A DNA stretch of 64,000 bases, taken from positions 186,001 to 250,000 of the forward strand of contig NZ_QJRH01000067.1 in assembly GCF_003254545.1 (NCBI RefSeq), in the 5' to 3' direction. Positions 33,854 through 43,031 of this stretch are shown in pieces. The notes below the pieces were generated by a model. It was not told the origin of the DNA, did not search any database, and saw only the letters and a list, made by a program, of their open reading frames with translations. Source of the stretch: Flavobacterium tistrianum (GTDB lineage Bacteria > Bacteroidota > Bacteroidia > Flavobacteriales > Flavobacteriaceae). The translations under genes were made by a program, and so were the position numbers. How positions within the stretch are numbered: the first letter of the stretch is position 1; every line of letters begins with the position of its first letter.

Positions 33854-34522
33854 CTAAGCACTCCCTTTTGTTATCCAATAATAGAGAAAATAATAAGGGG
33901 CTATTTCAAGAGCGCAAAGATACAAAATAAAATAAAATAACTTGCCGATAATTACGTTTTGATACGTTTTAATTGAAATAAAGTAAGAGTATACGCTAAT
34001 ACACAGCGAAATGCCTATGATTGCTAAGGGTATAATTTGCGGAATATTGTTGTAATAAAACAAAACGGCATTGATTGGAAGGATTAAAACGCCAATATAA
34101 GTTCTGTACGTTACTTTTTGTAAGTTAAAAAGCTCTACAAATTCATCAATGTTGAAAGAAGCTGCTACAATTTTCTCGATTAAATATTTTCCAAGAATGA
34201 AATAAAGCAGAAAAGTTGCAATTCGGATAAATAAAAGCCAGTCGGTTTTTGAAGCATAGCCAAAAATATTCATCGTTAGCAGAATAAAAAAAGCAAACGA
34301 TACAACCTGCACAAAAAATAATCCAACCGTAAAGCTGTTTTTCATGTGGCTGTTATCTCGATAAATTTTGGCGTATTTGTCAGAAAAAATAAGTTTACTA
34401 AACTCACTAAATCTTGTTTCGTAAGCCGATTTTGTCATGGCAACAACAGCAAAGGTCAGCACAAATAAAAGTGTTGCCCAGTCTTTGTTTTCAAGAATTC
34501 GAGGGTGTAATTGTTCAATCAT
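33854..34522 (-). CDS. DUF4271 membrane protein
   Basis: 222 residues with about six hydrophobic segments (about 17-33, 67-87, 100-118, 140-158, 163-182, 195-212). The layout and the arrangement in front of hemD, 14 bp away, fit DUF4271, a Bacteroidota-specific inner-membrane family. Function unknown. A TAATTTTG -7 element lies 8-15 bp upstream of the start. Confidence 0.83.
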   Translation of the reverse strand: MIEQLHPRILENKDWATLLFVLTFAVVAMTKSAYETRFSEFSKLIFSDKYAKIYRDNSHMKNSFTVGLFFVQVVSFAFFILLTMNIFGYASKTDWLLFIRIATFLLYFILGKYLIEKIVAASFNIDEFVELFNLQKVTYRTYIGVLILPINAVLFYYNNIPQIIPLAIIGISLCISVYSYFISIKTYQNVIIGKLFYFILYLCALEIAPYYFLYYWITKGSA

Positions 34523-34529
34523 AGCGATA

Positions 34530-34537
34530 CAAAATTA
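34530..34537 (-). promoter_or_regulatory. -7 element TAATTTTG of DUF4271-hemD
   Basis: Exact TAnnTTTG on the minus strand, very close to the ATG at 34522, implying an almost leaderless mRNA. Confidence 0.4.
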
Positions 34538-34599
34538 GTAATTTTTTGATGCAATACTTTTATTATATATTTATTATGAATCAAATGCTATAAAAAGTT

Positions 34600-34607
34600 T
34601 ACTTTTG
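34600..34607 (+). promoter_or_regulatory. -7 element TACTTTTG of the glycosyltransferase-pyrC operon
   Basis: Exact TAnnTTTG 21 bp before the ATG at 34629; no clear -33. Confidence 0.5.
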
Positions 34608-34628
34608 CGGTGAAATTACCGAGAAAAA

Positions 34629-35354
34629 ATGAATGATAGCATTGTCATAATTCCCACTTATAACGAAATTGAAAACATAGAAAGTATAGTTAGAGCTGTA
34701 CTTTCACAACATAAATCTTTTCATCTGCTGATTATCGACGATAATTCTCCTGATCATACTGCAAAAAAAGTAATTGCATTGCAGGAAGAATATCCAGGAA
34801 AACTGTTTTTAGAGCAGAGAACTAAAAAATCAGGATTAGGAACAGCGTATGTTCACGGCTTTAAATGGGCTTTGGAGCGCGACTATCAATTTATTTTTGA
34901 GATGGATGCCGATTTTTCGCATAACCCAAATGATTTAGAAAAATTATATGATGCTTGTCATTTTGGAGGAGCAGATCTTGCTATTGGTTCTCGTTATGTA
35001 AAAGGTGTAAATGTTGTCAACTGGCCTTTAAGCCGAGTTTTGATGTCTTATTTTGCATCGGTTTATGTGAAATTCATAACCGGAATGAAAATTCACGATG
35101 CAACTGCGGGTTTTGTATGTTACAAAAGAGAAGTTCTGGAGAAAATCAATTTGAATAAAATAAAGTTTGTCGGATACGCGTTTCAAATTGAAATGAAGTA
35201 CAGAACGTATTGCGCCAAATTTCAAATTACCGAAGTCCCAATTATTTTTACAGATAGAACAAAAGGAGTTTCTAAAATGAGTAATGCCATTATCAAAGAA
35301 GCTATTCTTGGAGTGATTTCACTTAGATTAAGAAAATTAGTCAATTCATTATAA
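34629..35354 (+). CDS. polyprenol-phosphate mannosyltransferase-like GT2 glycosyltransferase
   Basis: 241 residues, a single GT-A domain without C-terminal TMs. IIPTYNEIENIESIVRAVL, IIDDNSPDHTAKK, the metal-binding DxD in FEMDADFSHNP, and GSRYVKGVNVVNWPLSR / MKIHDATAGFVCYKREVL are the Dpm1/polyprenol monophosphomannose synthase signatures. It transfers a sugar from GDP- or UDP-sugar to a lipid phosphate carrier at the inner membrane. First gene of a tight unit with pyrC (10-bp gap) and DUF4296 (9-bp gap). Confidence 0.92.
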   Translation: MNDSIVIIPTYNEIENIESIVRAVLSQHKSFHLLIIDDNSPDHTAKKVIALQEEYPGKLFLEQRTKKSGLGTAYVHGFKWALERDYQFIFEMDADFSHNPNDLEKLYDACHFGGADLAIGSRYVKGVNVVNWPLSRVLMSYFASVYVKFITGMKIHDATAGFVCYKREVLEKINLNKIKFVGYAFQIEMKYRTYCAKFQITEVPIIFTDRTKGVSKMSNAIIKEAILGVISLRLRKLVNSL

Positions 35355-35364
35355 ACCAACCGAA

Positions 35365-36705
35365 ATGAACAGGATTTTAATAAAAAATGCCAAAATTGTA
35401 AACGAAGGGACAATTTTTGAAGGTGATGTTTTAATTGAAAACGATCTGATTGTTGAAATTGCAGACAGCATTTCATTAAAAACTTCAGATTGTATTGTAA
35501 TCGATGCTGAAGGAAATTATTTAATGCCAGGCGCGATAGACGATCAAGTGCATTTTAGAGAACCAGGTTTAACGCACAAAGGAGATATTGAATCGGAATC
35601 TCGTGCGGCAGTTGCGGGCGGAATTACCTCTTTTATAGAACAGCCTAATACAGTTCCTAATGCGGTTACTCAGGAAATTTTAGAAGATAAATATCAAATT
35701 GCGTCTAAAAAATCATTTGCGAATTATTCGTTTATGATGGGCGCAACAAACGATAATTTGGAAGAAGTTTTAAAAACCAATCCAAAAAATGTTGCTGGAA
35801 TTAAGATTTTCTTAGGTTCATCTACGGGAAATATGCTGGTTGATAATGAAGCAGTTTTAGAAAAGATATTCTCAAGCACACCAATGTTAATTGCAGTTCA
35901 TTGTGAAGATGAAACTACGATTAAAAATAATCTAGCGGCTTTTAAAGAGCAATATGGAGACGACGTTCCTGTTACGGCGCATAATTTAATTAGAAGTGCA
36001 GAAGCTTGTTATATTTCTTCATCAAAAGCAGTAGCTTTAGCAAAAAGAACTGGCGCAAGATTGCATATTTTCCATCTTTCAACTGCAAAAGAAATGGAAT
36101 TGTTTACGAATAAAATTCCATTAGAAGAGAAAAAAATCACTGCTGAGGTTTGTGTACACCACCTTTGGTTTACTGACGAAGATTATAAAACAAAAGGAAA
36201 TTTCATTAAATGGAATCCTGCCGTTAAAACAGCCGAAGATCGGGCAGAACTTTGGAAAGCTCTTAATGACGGAAGAATTGATGTAATCGCGACAGATCAC
36301 GCCCCACATACCAAAGAAGAAAAACAGCAATCTTATCTGAATGCTCCTTCTGGAGGTCCGTTGGTGCAGCACGCTGTTGTGGCAATGTTTGAAGCACATC
36401 ATCAAGGAAAAATTAGTGTGGAGAAAATCGTGGAGAAAATGTGCCACAATCCAGCTAAGCTTTTCAAAATAGAAAAAAGAGGTTTTATCAGAGAAGGTTA
36501 CCACGCCGATTTGGTAATCGTAAATCCAAGTCTGCCTTGGAACGTGAAACCAGAAAATATTTTATACAAATGCGGATGGTCTCCGTTTGAAGGTTATACT
36601 TTCAAATCTAGAATTACGCATACTTTTGTAAATGGTGAATTGGTTTACAATAATTTCAAAGTAAAAGATACCAGAGCGGGTAAAAGATTATTGTTTGACA
36701 GATAA
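35365..36705 (+). CDS. pyrC: dihydroorotase
   Basis: 446 residues, amidohydrolase fold. Third step of UMP synthesis. Metal-site and substrate motifs: IDDQVHFREPG, carbamylated-Lys region GIKIFLGSSTG, LIAVHCEDE, HIFHLSTAKE and IATDHAPHTKEEK. The first metal ligand pair is QVH, not the usual HxH, so one His is replaced by Gln (Q61, H63). Other ligands appear intact. Downstream of a GT2 gene and upstream of DUF4296, a neighbourhood typical of Flavobacteria. Confidence 0.93.
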   Translation: MNRILIKNAKIVNEGTIFEGDVLIENDLIVEIADSISLKTSDCIVIDAEGNYLMPGAIDDQVHFREPGLTHKGDIESESRAAVAGGITSFIEQPNTVPNAVTQEILEDKYQIASKKSFANYSFMMGATNDNLEEVLKTNPKNVAGIKIFLGSSTGNMLVDNEAVLEKIFSSTPMLIAVHCEDETTIKNNLAAFKEQYGDDVPVTAHNLIRSAEACYISSSKAVALAKRTGARLHIFHLSTAKEMELFTNKIPLEEKKITAEVCVHHLWFTDEDYKTKGNFIKWNPAVKTAEDRAELWKALNDGRIDVIATDHAPHTKEEKQQSYLNAPSGGPLVQHAVVAMFEAHHQGKISVEKIVEKMCHNPAKLFKIEKRGFIREGYHADLVIVNPSLPWNVKPENILYKCGWSPFEGYTFKSRITHTFVNGELVYNNFKVKDTRAGKRLLFDR

Positions 36706-36714
36706 AAAGCAACT

Positions 36715-37191
36715 ATGAAGAATTTTATAGTAATAATATTGGTTTTGTTTCTTTCTATCAGCTGTAAAAAAGATGTGGTAAAACAGCCTGCAAAGCTTAT
36801 CGAGAAAGATAAAATGATTGATATTATGTATGATTTATCTCTTTTGGAAGCAATGAGATATCAGAAACCATTGTCTATGGATTCAGTAGATAATGATCCG
36901 AAAAGGTTTATTTTGAAAAAATACAAAGTAGACAGTCTTCAGTTTGCGCAGAGTAACATGTATTATGCTTCTGATTATGATAGTTATAAAGACATGTTTG
37001 ATCAAGTCAATAAAAGAATTGAAGTCAATCAGAGAGCAGCTGATTCTTTAGTTAAAATTGATGAGAAAAAAGCAGCGAAGGAAGCAAGAAAAAAACTGAA
37101 AGAAATGTCAAAAGATCCTGTTCAAAAAACAACTCCAAAAGTTAATATTGATTCTATACAACAAGCTCACAGAAATAGAAGAAAACTATAA
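36715..37191 (+). CDS. DUF4296 lipoprotein
   Basis: 158 residues. Lipobox SISCKKD (Cys at 17) after a hydrophobic signal peptide. The body has DKMIDIMYDLSLLEAMRYQ and a Lys/Glu-rich C-terminal coiled region, as in DUF4296, found after pyrC in this phylum. Its last bases overlap the end of the convergent epimerase gene by 6 bp. Function unknown. Confidence 0.87.
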   Translation: MKNFIVIILVLFLSISCKKDVVKQPAKLIEKDKMIDIMYDLSLLEAMRYQKPLSMDSVDNDPKRFILKKYKVDSLQFAQSNMYYASDYDSYKDMFDQVNKRIEVNQRAADSLVKIDEKKAAKEARKKLKEMSKDPVQKTTPKVNIDSIQQAHRNRRKL

Positions 37192-38187
37192 TTTTGAGCT
37201 ATTAATAATATATTGATGAATATCTGTAAAAACCGTTCCTAGAGCGGTTTTTATTTTTTCATTACTATAGAGGTTTTTTGAGTAAGAAGCTTTTGCTGTT
37301 GCTTTTGTAATGCTTCTTTTTCTAAAGAATAAAGTCGAAAATATTCCGTCAGCCATCCACAAGAAATTCATTAAAAAAGGTGTGGCATGAATATGTGGTC
37401 TCTTTACTTTTAGAGCATCAGCAACAGTGTTTAAAAGGTCTTTAAAAACGATATTATCAGAGATTAATGAGAAGCGTTCGTTTTTTATGTCGCTTTTCAT
37501 TAGTTCAGAAGTAGTTTTTACGACATCATCAACAGAGATGAAACCAGTGCTTCCTAATGTATAGAATGGAAGCCCTTTTGAAACTTTCCCATAAATCTCA
37601 CTACTGCCTTCATCAAAAATATCCATCATTTTTGGCGGGCCTAAAATTACACCTGGATTTACAATAATAATATTTAAGCCTTCTTGATGTCCGCGCCAAA
37701 CTTCCATTTCGGCACCATATTTAGAAATGGCATAATCGCTGTGCGGTTTTTCAGGATTCCAGTCTGTTTCTTCGGTAATGTGTGTTTCGTGAGCAGTAAT
37801 ATCTCCTAAAGCGGCAATCGAACTGATGTAGCAAAATTTTTCTACTTCTTTAGCAATAGCAAAATTGACCATGTTTGCAGTGCCTTCTATATTGGTTTTT
37901 CTAAGGGTTTCTTCGTCTTTTGGTTCAAAAGAAATAAATGCTGCTGAATGATAGACTTGGTTGATGCCAATAAATGCGGTTTCAAGTGAAGGTATGTCTA
38001 GAATATCAGCTTCAAGCCAATTGATTTTTTCAAACAAATCTGTTTTTTTATATAAATCAAAAACCGACTTTGTTTTCTGAATATTCTTTTCGGTTCTGTA
38101 AATTGCCCGAACATTTTCTCCATTTTCAACTAAATGAAGCAATAAATGCGCGCCTACTAAACCAGTTCCTCCAGTTACTAATATCAT
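37186..38187 (-). CDS. NAD-dependent epimerase/dehydratase (extended SDR)
   Basis: 333 residues from the ATG at 38187; the frame stays open to 38328 but only from 38187 does it start with the nucleotide-binding motif MILVTGGTGLVGAHLLLHL. Active-site YxxxK is YAISKYGAEM; ISSIAALG supplies the Ser. No membrane signal. Similar to dihydroflavonol-4-reductase-like SDRs; substrate unknown. Convergent with DUF4296, 6-bp overlap. Confidence 0.9.
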   Translation of the reverse strand: MILVTGGTGLVGAHLLLHLVENGENVRAIYRTEKNIQKTKSVFDLYKKTDLFEKINWLEADILDIPSLETAFIGINQVYHSAAFISFEPKDEETLRKTNIEGTANMVNFAIAKEVEKFCYISSIAALGDITAHETHITEETDWNPEKPHSDYAISKYGAEMEVWRGHQEGLNIIIVNPGVILGPPKMMDIFDEGSSEIYGKVSKGLPFYTLGSTGFISVDDVVKTTSELMKSDIKNERFSLISDNIVFKDLLNTVADALKVKRPHIHATPFLMNFLWMADGIFSTLFFRKRSITKATAKASYSKNLYSNEKIKTALGTVFTDIHQYIINSSKL

Positions 38188-38294
38188 GTTGTAAAGATAA
38201 GTTTTTGTTGGAAAGGTGCAAAGTTGCAGAGGGACAAAGTTGCAAAATTTCAAAGGCAGAGTTTCAAAGTGTTTTTTGTTATTGATATTGCAAT

Positions 38295-38349
38295 TGCTTT
38301 TTGTAATTGCGATTGCCATTGATTGCATTTGCGTAAATTATTTAAAAAA
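38295..38349. repeat. degenerate copy of the tyrS promoter (left direct repeat)
   Basis: 52 bp (38298-38349) align without gaps, 5 mismatches, to 39846-39897, the tyrS promoter. Here the -7 reads TGCATTTG instead of TACATTTG, and the ATGAAG start is TAAAG, so this copy should be inactive. Confidence 0.75.
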
Positions 38350-38411
38350 TAAAGCAACGGATAAATGTTTACCCATTGCTTTATTATCTTTTATAGAATT
38401 TCTGTTGTTTA

Positions 38412-39644
38412 TTAGAAAATAGTATAGGCAAATACCAAATCAATTGCATTATATTCAACAGAAAAGGTGTTGTAATCTCCTAATAGCTGTTTATTTGTAT
38501 TTGTTCTAATTTCAGCACTGAATTTGTTTTTGAAGTTATAGCCAACGCCAAAAGCAAAATTGGATCCTGTTTTGCTTTCAAGTTCTGCATTTTTATCAAA
38601 GGATAAACTCGCTTTACCATTTATATCAAAAGAGTAAGCGGCATTTATGAAAACTTTTGAATTACTATTGATAAGAAAATAATAACGTAGTCCTATCGGA
38701 AGCTGGATGCTAGTGTATTTAATGTCTACATTTCGAGTTATAGTCGGAGATCCCGCAAAAAGGCCTGGTCTGCTATATTGTTTGGTGGTTTCGTATTTTT
38801 GATAAGCAGGATTTACAAAGAGGCTCCATTTGTTTTTATTAAAAGGAAGAAGATATTCTGCTTCTAAACCTATTTTGAAATTAGTATTGCTATCTAAATT
38901 TACATCTAATGATGGGCTGTCTCCATCATTCATAGATCCTGAGATGAAACTAAGTTCAGGTGTTATTTTTAAATGAAAATGACCTTCACTAGATTTTGAT
39001 AGTACGCTGTTTTTTGTTTTCTTGTCAGTATTGTTGTATTTTAGAAAGTATCTGGTAAGATCAGATTTTTTATATTTTAGATTCGTAATCTCGCTATCGG
39101 TTATATTTGCAGATCTTACATTATTGTTTAACTGCTGTTTGTAGGAATTGTTTTCTTTTAATTCTCTAGCGAGACTACCTTCTGTCAAATTGTATTTTAA
39201 GTATAGTAATTGTTCTAATGGAGTACTTTTTGTTTCGTAAAAATATCGGATAAGATTTCCTTCTGTGTACGAGTATAATGTTGCTTCTCCCTGAACCAAT
39301 AACCTTAGAAAAAGAGTGTTTTCTTCCTATACAGGTTGTCCGGTTTCTGATAGTTTGTCTAAATTGTCACTGGAACGATCCATTTTTACTTTGGCTCTTT
39401 TGAAAGTTACAGTATTGTCGATACCAAATTCCTGAACATTAGCAATGGTTTCTGTTTTGTAATCATTATCGCTAATCTGGGATTTATATTTGAAATCGGT
39501 TGGATTGTTTTTCCAGTCCAAATTTCGGATGAAACATTCTGTTCGTATTCCATTGTTGGAAATAAAGCATCCTTTTTCAAATGAAATCTGTGCATTGCTA
39601 AAGGTGCAGTAAAGAAAAAGAATTAGTAATAAAGTTTTTTTCAT
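38412..39644 (-). pseudogene. outer-membrane beta-barrel protein gene interrupted by an in-frame TAG
   Basis: Two same-frame halves separated by a single TAG at 39327-39329: an N-terminal 105 residues with signal peptide (1-19, LLLILFLYCTFSNAQ) and a C-terminal part that resumes at once (EENTLFLRLLVQGEATLY) and runs to a terminal Phe strand, FAYTIF. No frameshift is needed: one base change (for example TAG from TAT, TAC, AAG or CAG) restores a 410-residue protein. The C-terminal half has alternating strands of an 8-12 stranded outer-membrane barrel (GLRYYFLINSNSKVFINAAY ... FAFGVGYNFKNKFSAEIRTN). The gene is flanked by direct repeats derived from the tyrS promoter. Confidence 0.8.
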
Positions 39645-39845
39645 TTTTTTTGGTAGTTTTTGGTGGGCGAATCTAAAGAAAAAATAGAATAGATTTTTAC
39701 GGGTTTACGTAAAATGATTTTTTACTATCCTTTTGGACTTTTGCGTTAGAAAATTGAGTTTTGAATTAATCTCATTACCATGTTTTTAGCTTAAATGATT
39801 AAATTTTATATTGAAACTGCTTTTTATGGTTGATAATGAAACTGC

Positions 39846-39897
39846 TTTTTGTGATTGCCATTGACATTGATTACATTTGCGCAAATTATTTAAAAAA
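39846..39897 (+). promoter_or_regulatory. tyrS promoter (right direct repeat)
   Basis: TTG (39849-39851), 20-bp spacer, TACATTTG (39872-39879): complete consensus, 18 bp before the ATG. The whole element is duplicated at 38298. Confidence 0.7.
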
Positions 39898-41193
39898 ATG
39901 AAGAATCTAGTTGAAGAATTAAAATGGCGCGGGTTATACCATGATAGTATGCCTGGAACGGAAGAACAATTGCTAAAAGAAGCAACCACTGCCTATATCG
40001 GTTTTGATCCAACGGCAGATTCACTGCACATCGGAAGTATGGTACAGATTATTTTATTGGTTCACTTAAAGAATTTCGGGCATAGACCGATCGCTTTAGT
40101 AGGTGGAGCAACAGGAATGATTGGTGACCCTTCTGGTAAATCTGATGAAAGAAACTTGCTTGATGAAGAAGCTCTGGCTAAAAACGTAGCTGGAATCAAA
40201 AGTGTTTTGTCTCGTTTCTTAGATTTTAATTCAACCGAAGCAAATGCACCTGTAATGGTGAATAACTACGATTGGATGAAAGAATTCTCTTTTATCGATT
40301 TTGCACGTGAAGTTGGAAAAAGAATTACCGTAAACTATATGATGGCTAAAGATTCTGTAAAAAAGAGATTTAGCGGAGAAGGTGAGGGAATGTCTTTTAC
40401 AGAATTTACATATCAGTTAATTCAAGGTTACGATTTCTATCATTTATATAAAAACAACAATTGTATTCTGCAAATGGGAGGTTCTGACCAATGGGGAAAT
40501 ATTACCACAGGAACAGAATTAGTGCGCAGAATGGGAGGTGAGAATGCTAAAGCTTACGCCTTAACAACTCCTCTTATTACAAAAGCAGACGGATCTAAAT
40601 TTGGTAAATCTGAAGGTGGAAACGTTTGGTTGGATGCTGATAAAACTTCTGTATACAAATTCTACCAATTTTGGGTAAATACCACAGATGTTGATGCTGA
40701 GAAATACATTAAAATCTTTACTTTCTTAGATAAAGATACTATTGAAGCTTTAATTGAAGAGCACAAAACGGCTCCGCATTTAAGAGTTTTACAAAAGAAA
40801 TTAGCAGAAGAAATTACTGTTTTTGTTCACAATAGAGAAGAACTAGAAAAAGCAATTCAGGCTTCGAATATTTTGTTCGGAAATTCAACTGCAGAAGATT
40901 TGAAAAAATTGGACGAAGCAACTTTTTTAGAAGTTTTTGATGGAGTTCCACAAGCTGAAATCGCAAAAGCAGATTTAGAAAACGGATTGGATATTATTAC
41001 GGTTTTAAACGAAAAAACAGGTTTTTTTAAATCTAACGGAGAAGCAAGAAGAGCTTTAACTGCAAACTCAATTTCTGTAAACAGAGAAAAAATAAAAGAA
41101 GATTTCGTTTTATCAGCAAATGATTTAATCAACAATCAATTCGTTTTATTGCAAAGCGGAAAGAAAAACTATTTTGTGATTCGTGTCGTTTAA
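39898..41193 (+). CDS. tyrS: tyrosyl-tRNA synthetase
   Basis: 431 residues from the ATG at 39898. Class Ic synthetase: [16 protein letters not shown] (HIGH-type HIGS), [41 protein letters not shown], and KFGKSEGG (KMSKS-type). C-terminal S4-like RNA-binding domain (about 360-431, [12 protein letters not shown]). A seven-residue upstream extension in frame begins with TTG but would start inside the promoter. Own promoter; terminator follows. Confidence 0.97.
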   Translation: MKNLVEELKWRGLYHDSMPGTEEQLLKEATTAYIGFDPTADSLHIGSMVQIILLVHLKNFGHRPIALVGGATGMIGDPSGKSDERNLLDEEALAKNVAGIKSVLSRFLDFNSTEANAPVMVNNYDWMKEFSFIDFAREVGKRITVNYMMAKDSVKKRFSGEGEGMSFTEFTYQLIQGYDFYHLYKNNNCILQMGGSDQWGNITTGTELVRRMGGENAKAYALTTPLITKADGSKFGKSEGGNVWLDADKTSVYKFYQFWVNTTDVDAEKYIKIFTFLDKDTIEALIEEHKTAPHLRVLQKKLAEEITVFVHNREELEKAIQASNILFGNSTAEDLKKLDEATFLEVFDGVPQAEIAKADLENGLDIITVLNEKTGFFKSNGEARRALTANSISVNREKIKEDFVLSANDLINNQFVLLQSGKKNYFVIRVV

Positions 41194-41248
41194 GCGTTTA
41201 ATCGGTTAATTGTTTAATCGATTCATGAAATCTTAATTTTGAGTATAT

Positions 41249-41284
41249 AAATCCCAATGTTCGAAAGAATATTGGGATTTTTTA
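41249..41284 (+). terminator. tyrS terminator
   Basis: AAATCCCAAT ... ATTGGGATTT hairpin with inner TTC/GAA pair and T6 tail, about 55 bp after the stop. Confidence 0.75.
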
Positions 41285-41289
41285 TTGAA

Positions 41290-41360
41290 AAAAACATTCC
41301 GTAGGAATGTCTCGTCGGTAGAATTAAAATTTGTTTTGCAGTTTCCGTAGGAACGTTTGA
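41290..41360. repeat. ATTCCGTAGGAATGT repeat
   Basis: ACATTCCGTAGGAATGTCTCG and, about 40 bp later, TTTCCGTAGGAACGTTTG: two small palindromes with a GTAGG centre, same general style as the cluster at 52345. Confidence 0.55.
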
Positions 41361-41412
41361 ACAGCACAGTGAATATCGATTAACCGATTAATCAAATCAA
41401 CGATTAACCGAT

Positions 41413-42408
41413 TTAAAGTACCATCAAATTACAACCTCGAATATCAGAATTATCAAAACGTCCCAATACTTCAAAAGAGTTGTTTGAATATTTTTTGCCT
41501 AAATCTTGCGTAGCAATAAAAGAGCATGAATTGATATTGGCTAAATCAATTACGTTTATGCCACCCGTTTTTCCATCATTCACGTAAGTAAGAGCATCTT
41601 CTGGATCACGAACTAAGATATGCATCCAAGAAGGGCATTCAAAAACACCTTCACCCAGAGAATAGGCTTGCGCTAAAAGTTCTGTCATTCCGTATTCTGA
41701 ATGAATAGAAGAAACGCCAAAACCTTTGCAAAGTATTTCGTGCAGTTCTTCACGAATCATTTCTTTGCGTTTTCCCTTCATTCCTCCAGTTTCCATAATA
41801 ATGGTATTTCGAAGATTGAATTGGTGTTTTTCGATCAAATCCAACAAAGCATACGTAACTCCAATTAAAATTACATTTTGACCTGCTTCATCCAATTCAA
41901 GAAGTTTTTTGATTAAGTCGTCGTGGTTGTGCAAATAAAACCCGCTTTCAGGCTGATTGGAGAGTTTTATCAAATCTTCTACCATATAAATTAACGAAGA
42001 GCCTTCGCGTTCTAAATAAGACGGCAAAAGGGCTAAAACAACGTAATCTTCTATATTGCCATAAAATTGAGAAAATCCTTTGCGGTAACTTTCCTCATAT
42101 AGGGAAATATCGGTCACTAAATGTCTGCTGGTAATCATTCCGGTTGTACCGCTGCTGGTAAAAGTTACTTGTGCAGGATCAGTATTAGAAACCACATCGT
42201 GACTTTTGAAAAACTGAATAGGTAAAAATGGAATTTGTTGCAGTGATTTTACCTGTTGTGGATTAACATTCAAAAAATCACAGAATTCACGATAAACTTT
42301 ATTGTTCTCGTACTGAAAACGAAAAACTTTTAATGCTATTTTTTCAAATTGCTTCTGACTTGAAATGGTAAAGATATCGTTGGCTGTAATCAAAACTTTT
42401 TTTTGCAA
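41413..42408 (-). CDS. LuxE-like acyl-protein synthetase / AMP-binding enzyme
   Basis: 331 residues. Contains the adenylation motif TFTSSGTTGMITSRH and, further on, IIMETGGMKGKRKEMIREEL and SEYGMTELLAQAY, signatures of the LuxE (PF04443) branch of the ANL superfamily, which activates a carboxylic acid as acyl-AMP. It lacks the large C-terminal domain of full acyl-CoA ligases. Substrate unknown. No luciferase or fatty-acid reductase partner is present. Monocistronic on the minus strand. Confidence 0.85.
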   Translation of the reverse strand: MQKKVLITANDIFTISSQKQFEKIALKVFRFQYENNKVYREFCDFLNVNPQQVKSLQQIPFLPIQFFKSHDVVSNTDPAQVTFTSSGTTGMITSRHLVTDISLYEESYRKGFSQFYGNIEDYVVLALLPSYLEREGSSLIYMVEDLIKLSNQPESGFYLHNHDDLIKKLLELDEAGQNVILIGVTYALLDLIEKHQFNLRNTIIMETGGMKGKRKEMIREELHEILCKGFGVSSIHSEYGMTELLAQAYSLGEGVFECPSWMHILVRDPEDALTYVNDGKTGGINVIDLANINSCSFIATQDLGKKYSNNSFEVLGRFDNSDIRGCNLMVL

Positions 42409-42418
42409 AGATACTTTT

Positions 42419-42566
42419 TTTTAGTTTTCAGTCTCGGTTTTCAGTCTCAGTTTTCGGTGAGGATTTTTACGAAAGGGTATAATTGAAAGAAGTATTCAGT
42501 CTCGGTTTTTAGTCGGAGTATTCAGCAAAGCATATAAACTGAAAACTGTGACTGTGACTGAAAACT
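42419..42566. repeat. CAGTTTTCAGTCTC repeats and complement
   Basis: Variants of TTTTCAGTCTCGGTTTTCAG followed about 100 bp later by the complement ACTGAAAACTGTGACTGTGACTGAAAAC, giving a large imperfect hairpin upstream of the LuxE-like gene. Confidence 0.55.
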
Positions 42567-42567
42567 A

Positions 42568-42590
42568 AAAAAGCTCCAAAGGAGCTTTAT
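42568..42590 (-). terminator. terminator overlapping the mini-T9SS stop codon
   Basis: AAAGCTCC AAA GGAGCTTT hairpin at the 3' end of the minus-strand gene, T-rich tail toward lower coordinates. Confidence 0.65.
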
Positions 42591-42925
42591 CTTATAATGA
42601 GTTTTCGTGTTGCCGATGCGTTTTGTTCGCTTATTTTGATGATGTAAACACCTGGAGGCAGTTCTGAAACACTTAGTTCTTTTGATACTAAATGTGCTTG
42701 CAATACTTTTTTGCCTAAAAGATCAAACACAATAATTTCTTTCTCTAAATCGTTTTTAGATGATATGTACACTTTTCCATTTGTAACTGGGTTAGGATAC
42801 AAGCTTAGACCCTCAATAGAAGTAGATTCTTGAGGTTTTGGTAATTGCTTATTATCTTGCGCCGAAACGCTTAGAGTAAAGAAAAATGCCAATAAGAAAG
42901 TAATATAAAAGTAGTTTTTTGCCAT
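42587..42925 (-). CDS. minimal protein made of signal peptide and T9SS type A sorting domain
   Basis: 112 residues from the ATG at 42925 (an upstream in-frame ATG at 42955 would put extra charged residues before the signal peptide). Signal peptide MAKNYFYITFLLAFFFTLSV-SAQ, a 20-residue linker, then a complete type IX secretion C-terminal domain: LSLYPNPVTNGKVYI, IIVFDLLGKKVLQ, LPPGVYIIKI, ATRKLIIR. There is no cargo domain. Either it is exported and anchored as a bare CTD, or it is the remnant of a larger surface protein. Ends in a hairpin terminator. Confidence 0.88.
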   Translation of the reverse strand: MAKNYFYITFLLAFFFTLSVSAQDNKQLPKPQESTSIEGLSLYPNPVTNGKVYISSKNDLEKEIIVFDLLGKKVLQAHLVSKELSVSELPPGVYIIKISEQNASATRKLIIR

Positions 42926-42982
42926 CGCATGTATTTGATTACCGTAAATATACAAAAAAAATTACAAAAATGACGCCAAAAA

Positions 42983-43010
42983 AAAACATCCTAAATATTT
43001 AGGATGTTTT
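42983..43010 (-). terminator. terminator of the beta-helix lipoprotein gene
   Basis: Perfect palindrome AAAACATCCTAAAT / ATTTAGGATGTTTT, 22 bp after the stop on the minus strand. Confidence 0.75.
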
Positions 43011-43031
43011 TAACATTGTATAAGGCTATTC

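Noticed and set aside
42981-43012. CRISPR-like or riboswitch structure near 43.0 kb
   Set aside because: It is one perfect palindrome followed by T on the minus strand, a plain terminator.
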